The translations under genes and the position numbers were made by a program. This document shows positions 1 through 7,669 of a stretch of DNA of 64,000 bases, piece after piece. The notes under the pieces were generated by a model, which was not told the DNA's origin, did not search any database, and was given only the letters and a program-made list of their open reading frames with translations. Numbering within the stretch: position 1 is the first letter of the stretch; each line of letters opens with the position of its first letter. This DNA is from Dyella_A sp049445995 (GTDB lineage: Bacteria > Pseudomonadota > Gammaproteobacteria > Xanthomonadales > Rhodanobacteraceae), in assembly GCF_049445995.1 (NCBI RefSeq), contig NZ_JBMSDZ010000008.1, forward strand, positions 100,606-164,605, given 5' to 3'.

Positions 1-62
1 GCGCGGTGCGCGGGGCGAAGGCGGTCGGCGTGCGGATCGAGCGGGGCATCCGGCCGCAGTAG
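1..62 (+). CDS. folB: Dihydroneopterin aldolase, 3' end only (partial)
   Basis: Only the last 19 codons lie in the window, in the frame starting at base 3 and ending at TAG 60-62. The residues AVRGAKAVGVRIERGIRPQ match the usual C-terminus of FolB (a KPGAVRxAxxVGVxIER-type ending), the aldolase that converts dihydroneopterin to 6-hydroxymethyl-dihydropterin. The next folate gene, folK, lies about 1.4 kb downstream on the same strand and uses the FolB product as substrate, which supports the call. The body of the gene is outside the window, so this rests on a short match plus context. Confidence 0.6.
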   Translation, partial: AVRGAKAVGVRIERGIRPQ

Positions 63-190
63 GGCGGCCTGTTACCATTCGTTGCTGCCGCGCACGCTGA
101 GGCCGAGCCTCCTCGTGCGCCTGCCCGCGACTGCCGCTGCGCCATGCGCCCCTGGGCCCCGGCGCGGCCTGCACGAGGAGACCTTTCGTT

Positions 191-1456
191 TTGGATGCCC
201 TGCCCGACTGGGTCCACACACCCGCGATGCATACCGCCATGGCCGCCGCCGCGCTGCTGCTGGTGGCATGGCTGGCCGGCCTGCTGGCACGGCTGATCCT
301 GTTCCGCATGGTGCGCACGATGGTCGTGCGCACCGCATGGAAATGGGACGACGAGCTTTTCCGCCACGGCGTGTTCCGCTGGGTGGCACGGCTGGTGCCC
401 ACGGTGGTGGTGCAGTTCGGCATATCGCTGGTGCCGGACCTGCCGCCGGGGGTGGCGCGGCTCGTGGGCAACCTGGCGCTGGGCCTGATGGTGCTGTTCC
501 TGGTGCTGGCGCTGAGCGCCGTGCTGTCGGCAATGGAAACCATGTACCGGGCCACGCCGGGCAGCGCGCAGCGGCCGATCAAGGGCGTGATCCAGCTCGG
601 CAAGCTGCTGCTGTTCATCGTCGGCGCGCTGGTGATCATCGGCGCGGTCACCGACAAGAAGATCGGCCTGCTGCTGTCCGGCCTGGGCGCGATGTCGGCG
701 GTGCTGATCCTGGTGTTCAAGGACACCATCCTGGGCTTCGTCGCCGGCATCCAGCTCGCCTCCAACGACATGCTGCGGGTGGGCGACTGGATCACCATGC
801 CCGGCGCGGGCGCCGACGGCGACGTCATCGACATCACGCTGTACACGGTGAAGGTGCGCAACTTCGACCGCACCATCGTCACCATTCCCACCTGGAAGCT
901 GATCTCCGAGAGCTACCAGAACTGGCGCGGCATGGCCGAGTCGGGCGGGCGGCGGATCAAGCGCGCGCTGCTGGTCGACGCGGCCACCGTGCATTTTCTC
1001 GACGCCGGGAAGCTGGAGCGGCTGGGCCGCTTCCGCCTGCTGCGCGAGTACCTGGGCGCCAAGCACACCGAGCTGGCCGAGTGGAACCGCAGCCTGGGCG
1101 AGGCCGGCGAGCAGGCGGTGAACCGGCGCCGGCTGACCAACCTCGGCACGTTCCGCGCCTACGTCAGCGCGTACCTGGCCGGGCACCCGCACATCCATCA
1201 CCAGATGACCTGCATGGTGCGCCAGCTGGAAAGCCACGCGCAGGGCATTCCGCTGGAGCTCTACTGCTTCACCAACACCACCGACTGGGCCGCCTACGAA
1301 GGCATCCAGAGCGACATTTTCGACCACCTCTACGCACTGCTGCCGGAGTTCGGCCTGGCGCTGTACCAGCCGCCGAGCGGAAACGACCTGCGCGTGGGGC
1401 TGGGCGCCGCGCTGCGGGGCGGCGAGCATCCGCTACCCGCCCTCGCCCGGGACTGA
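191..1456 (+). CDS. ybdG: YbdG-type mechanosensitive channel (MscS family)
   Basis: Inner-membrane small-conductance mechanosensitive channel that opens under membrane tension. The 421-aa protein has several hydrophobic segments in its first 200 residues, then the MscS core: a pore-lining helix ending near LVFKDTILGFVAGIQL, followed by the beta domain (VGDWITMP...VRNFDRTIVTIPT, residues about 195-240) and a long cytoplasmic tail. Length and tail fit E. coli YbdG (about 415 aa) rather than MscS (286 aa). The start chosen is TTG 191, eight bases after GAGGAGA; the next in-frame ATG is codon 13. Its stop lies 3 bases before folK, so the two are probably cotranscribed. Family call is firm; the exact start is less certain. 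Confidence 0.88.
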   Translation: MDALPDWVHTPAMHTAMAAAALLLVAWLAGLLARLILFRMVRTMVVRTAWKWDDELFRHGVFRWVARLVPTVVVQFGISLVPDLPPGVARLVGNLALGLMVLFLVLALSAVLSAMETMYRATPGSAQRPIKGVIQLGKLLLFIVGALVIIGAVTDKKIGLLLSGLGAMSAVLILVFKDTILGFVAGIQLASNDMLRVGDWITMPGAGADGDVIDITLYTVKVRNFDRTIVTIPTWKLISESYQNWRGMAESGGRRIKRALLVDAATVHFLDAGKLERLGRFRLLREYLGAKHTELAEWNRSLGEAGEQAVNRRRLTNLGTFRAYVSAYLAGHPHIHHQMTCMVRQLESHAQGIPLELYCFTNTTDWAAYEGIQSDIFDHLYALLPEFGLALYQPPSGNDLRVGLGAALRGGEHPLPALARD

Positions 1457-1459
1457 TCC

Positions 1460-1960
1460 ATGGCCCGTGTCTACCTGAGCCTCGGCTCCAACGTCGAGCC
1501 GCGGCGTCATCTGAGCGCGGCGCTGGACGAGCTGCGCGCGCGCTTCGGCGCGCTGGCGGTGTCGCCGGCGTACCGCACCAAGGCAGTGGGCTTCGACGGC
1601 GCGGACTTCGTCAATCTCGCGGTCGGCCTGGACACCGACCTGTCGCCGCAGGACCTCAACGACTGGCTGCACGCGCTGGAAGATCGCCACGGCCGCCGCC
1701 GTGACGTGCCGCGCTTCTCCGACCGCACGCTGGACCTGGACATCGTGTTCTACGACGCGCTGGTCACCGAGGGCCCGAGCCACCTGCAGATTCCGCGCGA
1801 CGAGCTCAGGCACGCGTTCGTGCTGCGGCCCATCGCCGACATCGCGCCGCAGTTCGCCCATCCGGTGACCGGTCGCACCATGGCCGAGCTGTGGGCGGCG
1901 TTTCCGGCCGAGACCGAGCCGATGACGATCGAGTCGTGGCCGGAGCCGTCCGCCGGCTGA
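1460..1960 (+). CDS. folK: 6-hydroxymethyl-dihydropterin pyrophosphokinase
   Basis: HPPK transfers pyrophosphate from ATP to 6-hydroxymethyl-7,8-dihydropterin, the step before dihydropteroate synthase in folate synthesis. The 166-aa protein is of normal length. It opens with the LSLGSN motif, carries the pterin/ATP-binding stretch with FSDRTLDLDI (the two Asp residues that hold Mg2+), and has IPRDELRHAFVLRPI near the C-terminus, all hallmarks of FolK. ATG 1460 follows the channel stop by 3 bases. The apparent folB end upstream and a pteridine reductase just downstream make this a folate/pterin neighbourhood. Confidence 0.95.
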   Translation: MARVYLSLGSNVEPRRHLSAALDELRARFGALAVSPAYRTKAVGFDGADFVNLAVGLDTDLSPQDLNDWLHALEDRHGRRRDVPRFSDRTLDLDIVFYDALVTEGPSHLQIPRDELRHAFVLRPIADIAPQFAHPVTGRTMAELWAAFPAETEPMTIESWPEPSAG

Positions 1961-2018
1961 TCTTCCCTGCACCCCCGGCCTGCGCCACCATGACCGCGCC
2001 AACCGGGGAGGGGAATCC

Positions 2019-2123
2019 ATGGGCATCTACGCCGCAGCGCTGTATCGCTATGCAGAGGGAGGCGAGGCCGGCAACGGTTTCCCGCCGGCGCTGCTGGAAC
2101 AGGCGTTCCGCCCCAAGGGCTGA
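2019..2123 (+). CDS. Possible 34-aa small protein
   Basis: A short reading frame begins at ATG 2019 behind a strong purine tract (GGGGAGGGG, 2005-2013) and ends at TGA 2121-2123, four bases before the convergent pteridine reductase stop. The product starts MGIYAAALYRYAEGG and ends LLEQAFRPKG. It matches no family I recognise and has no signal peptide or membrane helix. The good ribosome site and its fit between folK and the next stop are the only support; it could be chance coding in GC-rich DNA. Confidence 0.3.
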   Translation: MGIYAAALYRYAEGGEAGNGFPPALLEQAFRPKG

Positions 2124-2126
2124 GCG

Positions 2127-2873
2127 TCACACCGACAGCGTGCGGCCGCCGTCGACGCGGATCACCTGGCCAGTGACGAAGGGCGCGTCGCGCAGCAGCC
2201 ACAGTACGGCGCTGGCGACGTCCTCCGGGGTGCCGGCGCGCTTGAGCGGGGTGCGTTCGAGCATCGCCTGCTGGTCGTCGTAGGCCTTGCCCTCGCTGGG
2301 CCACATCACCGCGCCGGGCGCCACCGCGTTGACCCGCACCTGGGGGCCGAGATCCAGCGCCAGCGCGCGGGTCATCGCCAGCAGGGCGGCCTTGGCCATG
2401 CAGTAGATCGGATGGTTGGCCAGCGGCCGCTCGGCGTAGATGTCCACCAGGTTCACGATCGCTCCGCCGGCCTGTCGCAGCGCCGGCGTGGCCGCCTGCG
2501 CGAGGAAGAACGGCGCCTGTGCGTTGGAGGCGAACAGCTCGTCCCACTGCGCGGGCGTGGCGCTGTCCACCGGCGTGGAATAGAACGCCGAGGCGTTGTT
2601 GACCAAGGCATCGAGCCGGCCGAAACGGGCCAGCACGTTGCCCACCAGTACCGGCAGCGCGTCGAGTTCGGCCAGCTCGCCGTGCACCAGCGTCGTGCTG
2701 TCCGCGCGCTGTTGCTCCAGCTCCTCGGCGAGGGTCCGGGCGGCGTCGGCCGAGTGGCGGTAGTGCAGGGCCAGGTCGTAACCGGCGGCGTGCAGGGTGC
2801 GGGCGATCACCGCACCCACGCGGCGGCCGGCGCCGGTGATCAGGGCGACGGGACGCGGATGCGGCGGGCTCAT
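2127..2873 (-). CDS. Pteridine reductase (SDR family)
   Basis: NADPH-dependent short-chain reductase of the PTR1/FolM type, expected to reduce dihydropterins or dihydrofolate. The 248-aa protein has the nucleotide-binding turn TGAGRRVG, whose Arg in place of the usual Gly-x-Gly spacing is typical of pteridine reductases, then the NNAS motif, the catalytic YCMAKAA (Tyr-x3-Lys) near residue 160 and a C-terminal VDGG. ATG 2873 was chosen because the 20 codons upstream in frame do not resemble the family. It converges on folK. The pterin substrate is inferred from the motif and the folB/folK context. Confidence 0.82.
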   Translation of the reverse strand: MSPPHPRPVALITGAGRRVGAVIARTLHAAGYDLALHYRHSADAARTLAEELEQQRADSTTLVHGELAELDALPVLVGNVLARFGRLDALVNNASAFYSTPVDSATPAQWDELFASNAQAPFFLAQAATPALRQAGGAIVNLVDIYAERPLANHPIYCMAKAALLAMTRALALDLGPQVRVNAVAPGAVMWPSEGKAYDDQQAMLERTPLKRAGTPEDVASAVLWLLRDAPFVTGQVIRVDGGRTLSV

Positions 2874-2957
2874 GGGCGGTTCCGAAGGGGGGGGATGACA
2901 ACGCAGCTTGCCGCAACATCGATGACAGGTCATCGGGGGGCGGCGGTGACGAGCGCC

Positions 2958-3764
2958 TCAATCGGGTGATGGCGGCGTCTTGCGCTTGCGCGCGGCCTTG
3001 CGTTCGCCGGCCTCGTTGACCGCCTTCGCCACGCCGCGGACGGTCTTGGCCACCGCCTTGTCGATGGCCGCGCCGGCCGCCTTGCGCGCGGCGCGGACCG
3101 GGCTTTTCGCCGGCGCGGCCGGCGGGGTGTCCGCCTCGTCCATGGCCTCGCTGCTGAAGAGGTCGATGGCCGTGGCGGCGACCTGCCCGGTGTCGTAGTA
3201 CGCATACGCCCCCACGCCCAGCGCACCGACCACCGGCAGCCAGCGCGCCAGCCCCTTGCCGGCGGCACGCTGGCCGATCTTCACGCCGACCTGCCTGGCG
3301 ATGCGCTCCACCACCGCGTAGGACACGCGCCGGAACAGCAGCCGGTCGCCCATCCGCACCACCAGGTCGCGGAACGCCTGCGCCGCGGTGTGGCGGAACA
3401 GGCACCACAGCATCTGTTCGCGCCCCAGCGTGGCCTGCTTGCCGTAGGCGGCGGCAATGTCGCTGACCATCTGCGCCTGGATGCGCCAGATCGCGATCAG
3501 CTCCGGCAGCACGGTGAGCCAGCCCAGCGGGCCCGGCGGCAGCGCCAGCGATCCGGCCGTCAGCGCCGCGCGCTGCGCCGCGCGCTGGCCGAGCTGGCGC
3601 GCCTCGGCATGCGGGTCGGCGCTGCTGCCCAGCCTGCTCGGCGGGATATGGCTGACGAAATCGAGGATCGCCTGGGTGACCCGGCTGTGGTCCTCCGGCG
3701 CGATCACCGCCGGTACCTGGGTGCTGCCGGCCGTGGCGGAAGACGTCTTGCGCGAAGTAGGCAT
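2958..3764 (-). CDS. EcsC-family protein
   Basis: A 268-aa protein with an EcsC-type domain from about residue 50 to 200. Visible signatures are the Gly/Pro-rich LALPPGPLGWLTVLPELIAIW helix followed by QMVSDIAAAYGK. EcsC was named from the Bacillus Ecs ABC-transport locus, but the molecular role of the stand-alone proteobacterial members is unknown to me. The last 60 residues are rich in Ala, Lys and Arg and look disordered and basic. There is no signal peptide. Its start is only 33 bases from repeat copy A, so its promoter must lie inside or beyond that element. Confidence 0.7.
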   Translation of the reverse strand: MPTSRKTSSATAGSTQVPAVIAPEDHSRVTQAILDFVSHIPPSRLGSSADPHAEARQLGQRAAQRAALTAGSLALPPGPLGWLTVLPELIAIWRIQAQMVSDIAAAYGKQATLGREQMLWCLFRHTAAQAFRDLVVRMGDRLLFRRVSYAVVERIARQVGVKIGQRAAGKGLARWLPVVGALGVGAYAYYDTGQVAATAIDLFSSEAMDEADTPPAAPAKSPVRAARKAAGAAIDKAVAKTVRGVAKAVNEAGERKAARKRKTPPSPD

Positions 3765-3796
3765 GGGCTCGAACCGGTGCGGGGAGGCACCCGAGT

Positions 3797-3991
3797 CTAG
3801 GAGCGTGGGCCGTAGAAATCATTCGGGCTGCAAAGCCCTCCGCGCGGTCCATTTTTTCCGTCGCTTTTTGGCCCATGGAACCACCATGGGCCGGCAAACC
3901 GCCGAAAAACTGTCCTCGCACAGAGGACTTTGACCAGCTTCGCTGTTGTAAAACTCTTCGCCGCGAACGTTTCTACGGCCCACGCTCCTAG
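3797..3991. repeat. CTAG-ended palindromic element, copy A
   Basis: A 195-bp imperfect palindrome with perfect 22-bp inverted ends: CTAGGAGCGTGGGCCGTAGA plus AA at 3797-3818 and its complement at 3970-3991. The ends are those of copy F (49288), but the core (GGTCC..., the CCCATGG/CCATGGG hairpin at about 3872-3892, CTGTCCTCGCACAG) is that of copies B, C and E. It also holds a 32-base segment at 3930-3961 that matches a segment inside the tnpB remnant at 56.99 kb. It lies between the divergent EcsC gene and TonB receptor. Confidence 0.85.
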
Positions 3992-4085
3992 GCGCCAGGC
4001 GTGAAAGCCGCCTCAAGGGCGTGCAGTCGGCCATGGCTCATGCGCGGCCGTGACTTCTGGCCTACGACGCCGACCGGGTGTTTTA

Positions 4086-4103
4086 GTAATGTTATAACAT
4101 ATC
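4086..4103. promoter_or_regulatory. Putative Zur box
   Basis: GTAATGTTATAACATATC contains the perfect 12-bp palindrome ATGTTATAACAT (4089-4100). Zinc-uptake repressor Zur of many proteobacteria binds sites of the form G-N2-ATGTTATAACAT-N2-C, and this one sits 42 bases before the receptor start in otherwise GC-rich DNA. It implies zinc-repressed expression of the downstream TonB receptor. The palindrome is certain; the factor is inferred. Confidence 0.6.
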
Positions 4104-4144
4104 TATCACGGCGCCTCGCCGCCTCCACGCACCCGGATTACCCG

Positions 4145-6280
4145 ATGAAGCCAAACCTGCTCGCCGCCAGTCTCGCGCTGGCCTTCGTGGCCATGCCGAC
4201 GCTTGCCGCCACCCACGTGCCGGGCGATGCCGGTGCCGCGCAGCAGGCCAGGCCGGTCAAGGACCTGGGCGCGGTTTCGGTGTCCGCGGCGCTCGACCAG
4301 GCGCGCAACGCGTTGTCACCCGACACCGGTTCCAGCCAGTACGTGATCGACCGCAAGGCCATCGCGCAGCTGCCGCTGGGTGACGCCACGCCGGTGAACC
4401 AGGTGCTGCTGCAGGCGCCGGGCGTGGTGCAGGATTCCTACGGCGGCCTGCACGTGCGCGGCGACCACGCCAACCTGCAGTACCGCATCAACGGGGTGAT
4501 CATTCCCGAGTCGATCTCCGGCTTCGGCCAGACGCTGGACACGCGCACCATCCACACCATCAAGCTGCTCGACGGCGCGCTGCCGGCGCAGTACGGCCTG
4601 CGTACCGCGGCCGTGGTGGACATCACCACCCGCAACGGCCACGAGCTCGGCCACGGCGGCAGCGTGGGCATCACCGGCGGCTCGTTCGGCACGCTCAACC
4701 CGAATGCCTCGATCTGGGGCAGCACCGATCGCTGGAGCTGGTTCCTCACCGCCAACTACCTGGAGAACGACGTCGGCGTGGAGAACCCCACGGCCAGCCG
4801 CCAGCCGATCCACGACCACACCAACCAGGTCAAGGCATTCGGCGACATCTCCTACCTGATCGACAACGACACGCGCCTGAGCTTCCTGTTCGGCGCTGCC
4901 AACAGCCGCTTCCAGATTCCCGACAATCCCGGCCAGCAGCCCAGCTTCGGCTATCTGGACACGGTGGACTTCAACTCGGCCCTGCTCGACGAGCGCCAGC
5001 GCGAGACCACCCGCTTCGGCGTGCTGTCGCTGCAGGGCAAGGCCGGATCGACGGACTACCAGGTGTCGCTGGGCCAGCGCTATTCCAGCCTGAACTTCAT
5101 GCCGGATCCGATCGGCGACCTGATGTTCAACGGCGTCGCCTCGACCATCGATCGCAGCAACCGCGCCAGCACGCTGCAGGCCGACTTCGCCACGCCGCTG
5201 GGCGATCGCCACACCCTGCGCTACGGCGTCTACGGCAGCTTCGAGCGCGCGCCCAGCAGCAACGACGCGTACGTATTCCCGGCCAACGCCGACGGCAGCC
5301 AGGCCAGCACCACGCCGATCCGCATCCTCGACGGCAACCGGCTCACCGCGAAAACCTGGTCGGCCTACGTGCAGGACGAGTGGAGCATCGGCGACAAGCT
5401 CACCGTGAACTACGGCCTGCGCGGCGACCAGTACCAGGCGTTCCGCACCGAGAGCCAGCTCAGCCCGCGTCTGGGTGCGGTGTACCAGGCCACCGACTCC
5501 ACCGTGCTGCACGCCGGCTACTCGCGCTACTTCACGCCGCCGGCGACCGAGGCGATCACCACCTCCAACATCGCCAGGTTCGACGGCACCACCAACGCGC
5601 TGCCGGACAACGGCAACAACACGCCGCTGGCCGAGCGCAGCGACTACTTCGACGCGGGCGTCTCGCAGAACGTGGGGCCGCACCTCACGCTGGGCCTGGA
5701 CGCCTATTACCGCAAGGTGCAGCGCCTGCAGGACGAGGGCCAGTTTGGTGCCGCGCTGGTGTACTCCACCTTCAACTACGCCCGCGGCCGGATCAAGGGC
5801 GTGGAGTTCACCGCCAACTACGCCAACGGTCCGCTCAGCGCCTACTTCAATCTCTCGGCCAGCCGGGCGATCGGCAACCGGGTGATCACCAGCCAGTACA
5901 ACTTCGCGGCGGACGACCTGGCCTACGTGGCCAACCATTGGATCTTCCTCGACCACGACCAGGCGTATTCCTCGTCCGGCGGCATCAGCTACGCGCTCGA
6001 CGAGGGCACCCGCATGGGCGCCGACTACCTGTTCGGCAGCGGCCTGCGCAAGGACGGCAGCGTGCCGAACGGCGCCTCGCTGCCGGCGTACTTCCAGCTC
6101 AACCTGAGCCTGTCGCACGACTTCCAGTTCGACAGCACCGGCACGCTGCACACGCAGCTGGCGCTGATCAATGCACTCGATCGCACGTACCAGATCCGCG
6201 ACGGCAGCGGCATCGGCGTAGGCGCACCGCAGTTCGGCCCGCGCCGCGGCGTGTACCTCACCGTGCAGAAGGATTTCTGA
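4145..6280 (+). CDS. TonB-dependent receptor, probably zinc-regulated
   Basis: Outer-membrane active transporter driven by TonB. The 711-aa protein has a cleavable signal peptide (MKPNLLAASLALAFVAMPTLAA), a plug domain from about residue 45 to 170 (ALPAQYGLRTAAVVDITT is the end of the plug) and a 22-strand barrel ending in Phe, as outer-membrane insertion requires. ATG 4145 was preferred to upstream in-frame codons because it gives the signal peptide. No long His-rich loop of the ZnuD kind is obvious. The putative Zur box just upstream suggests zinc or a zinc complex as ligand, but this is inference from regulation only. Confidence 0.88.
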   Translation: MKPNLLAASLALAFVAMPTLAATHVPGDAGAAQQARPVKDLGAVSVSAALDQARNALSPDTGSSQYVIDRKAIAQLPLGDATPVNQVLLQAPGVVQDSYGGLHVRGDHANLQYRINGVIIPESISGFGQTLDTRTIHTIKLLDGALPAQYGLRTAAVVDITTRNGHELGHGGSVGITGGSFGTLNPNASIWGSTDRWSWFLTANYLENDVGVENPTASRQPIHDHTNQVKAFGDISYLIDNDTRLSFLFGAANSRFQIPDNPGQQPSFGYLDTVDFNSALLDERQRETTRFGVLSLQGKAGSTDYQVSLGQRYSSLNFMPDPIGDLMFNGVASTIDRSNRASTLQADFATPLGDRHTLRYGVYGSFERAPSSNDAYVFPANADGSQASTTPIRILDGNRLTAKTWSAYVQDEWSIGDKLTVNYGLRGDQYQAFRTESQLSPRLGAVYQATDSTVLHAGYSRYFTPPATEAITTSNIARFDGTTNALPDNGNNTPLAERSDYFDAGVSQNVGPHLTLGLDAYYRKVQRLQDEGQFGAALVYSTFNYARGRIKGVEFTANYANGPLSAYFNLSASRAIGNRVITSQYNFAADDLAYVANHWIFLDHDQAYSSSGGISYALDEGTRMGADYLFGSGLRKDGSVPNGASLPAYFQLNLSLSHDFQFDSTGTLHTQLALINALDRTYQIRDGSGIGVGAPQFGPRRGVYLTVQKDF

Positions 6281-6465
6281 TCCCCCGGGTTGCCGCGTCA
6301 CGACCACTGGCTCCTCCCCCCCGGCCGTCGTGACGTGGGCAAGCACCTTGGCGGCATCCGGACGCGCGACCGCCACATGCGTGCCGCCATCCGGTCAGCC
6401 AAGGCGCACGGCGCCGCCCGCACGAGCCGCTATCCTTGCGCGCGTTCTCCCCGAGCAACGAGCGC

Positions 6466-7659
6466 ATGCACAACCGACTCCCCGAACCGTCCGCCGACGA
6501 ACGCGCGCACTCCGAGCGCCTGCTCGCCCAACTGCGCGAGCAGATCGCCGCGCACGGGCCGATGCCGTTCGCGCAGTACATGGAGCGCTGCCTCTACACG
6601 CCCGGGCTGGGCTACTACAGCGCCGGCGCGACCAAATTCGGCGAAGCCGGCGATTTCATTACCGCGCCCGAACTCGGCGAGCTGTTCGCGCGCTGCGTGG
6701 TGCACGCGGTGCGAGGAACACTCGCGCAGTTGGGTGATGCGGCCGGGTTCCTCGAACTCGGTGCCGGCAGCGGCGCCTTCGCTGAAGCCGCGCTGCGCGC
6801 CATGCACGAGGCGGGCACGCTGCCGCACCGCTACGCCATCCTCGAACCCAGCGCCGACCTGCGCGAACGCCAGCGCAGCCGCCTGACCGCCACGCTCCCG
6901 CCCGACGTCGCCGCGCGCGCGCATTGGCTCGACCGGCCACCGACGGATCCATGGCGGGGCGTGCTGTTCGCCAATGAGGTGATCGATGCGCTGCCCGCCA
7001 CCCGCTTCGCGATCCGCTATGGCGAGGTGTGGGAGGAGTGCGTGGGCCTGGGCGACGACGGCCGCCTGGTGCGCGAGGATCGCCCGGCCGACGCCGCCCT
7101 GGTCAACGCCGTGCGCCAGCTCGAACGCGAGCTGGGCGCGCCGTTCGACGACGGCTACCGCTCCGAGCTGCTGCCGCAGCTGGCCGCCTGGCTGCAGGCG
7201 ATCGCCGGCACGCTGGAGGCCGGGCTGATGCTGTTCGTCGACTACGGCTACACCCGCCGCGAGTTCTATCTGCCCGAGCGCCGCGACGGCACGCTGATGG
7301 CGCACTACCGCCACCGCAGCCACGCCGATCCGCTGTACCTGCCCGGGCTCAACGACCTCACCGCCTCGGTCGATTTCAGCGCGCTGGCCGAGGCCGGCAC
7401 GCGCGCCGGCTTTGCCCTCGCCAACTACCTGCCGCAGTCCGCGTTCCTGCTTGGCGCCGGCCTGCCGCAGGCGTTCGAGGCGGCCTACGCGAGCGCGCCG
7501 GACGAGGCGGCGCGTTATCGCCTCGCCCAGCAGGTGAAGCGGCTCACCCTGCCCGAGCAGATGGGCGAGCGCTTCCAGGCCATGCTGTTCGCCCGCGGCC
7601 TGGACCCGCTGCCGCTGCCGGCCGATCTCACCGACGGCGGCCACGCCGCGCGCCTGTGA
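6466..7659 (+). CDS. MidA/NDUFAF7-family SAM-dependent methyltransferase
   Basis: A 397-aa class I methyltransferase of the former DUF185 family. Hallmarks are PMPFAQYMERCLYTPGLGYY near the N-terminus, GDFITAPELGELFARC, and the SAM-binding LELGAGSGAFAEAAL around residue 95. The eukaryotic relative NDUFAF7 methylates an Arg of complex I subunit NDUFS2; the bacterial target is not known to me. ATG 6466 was chosen over an upstream in-frame TTG at 6436. The gene ends 10 bases from the convergent LTA-synthase-type gene. Confidence 0.88.
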   Translation: MHNRLPEPSADERAHSERLLAQLREQIAAHGPMPFAQYMERCLYTPGLGYYSAGATKFGEAGDFITAPELGELFARCVVHAVRGTLAQLGDAAGFLELGAGSGAFAEAALRAMHEAGTLPHRYAILEPSADLRERQRSRLTATLPPDVAARAHWLDRPPTDPWRGVLFANEVIDALPATRFAIRYGEVWEECVGLGDDGRLVREDRPADAALVNAVRQLERELGAPFDDGYRSELLPQLAAWLQAIAGTLEAGLMLFVDYGYTRREFYLPERRDGTLMAHYRHRSHADPLYLPGLNDLTASVDFSALAEAGTRAGFALANYLPQSAFLLGAGLPQAFEAAYASAPDEAARYRLAQQVKRLTLPEQMGERFQAMLFARGLDPLPLPADLTDGGHAARL

Positions 7660-7669
7660 TCGCCGCACC

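Noticed and set aside
82..1704. 540-codon frame over ybdG and folK
   Set aside because: It runs out of frame through two recognised genes and its Arg/Gly/Ala-rich product is typical of GC-rich shadow frames.
1750..3921. 723-codon minus-strand frame over folK, the reductase and the EcsC gene
   Set aside because: Shadow frame; the real genes are the reductase (2127-2873) and EcsC (2958-3764) in other frames.
4001..4144. Upstream extension of the TonB receptor to 4001
   Set aside because: It would place the Zur box in the coding region and bury the signal peptide.
6295..6337. Inverted repeat GCGTCACGAC...GTCGTGACG after the TonB receptor as a terminator
   Set aside because: No T-tract and a long, GC-rich loop; it may be a weak mRNA structure but cannot be called a terminator.
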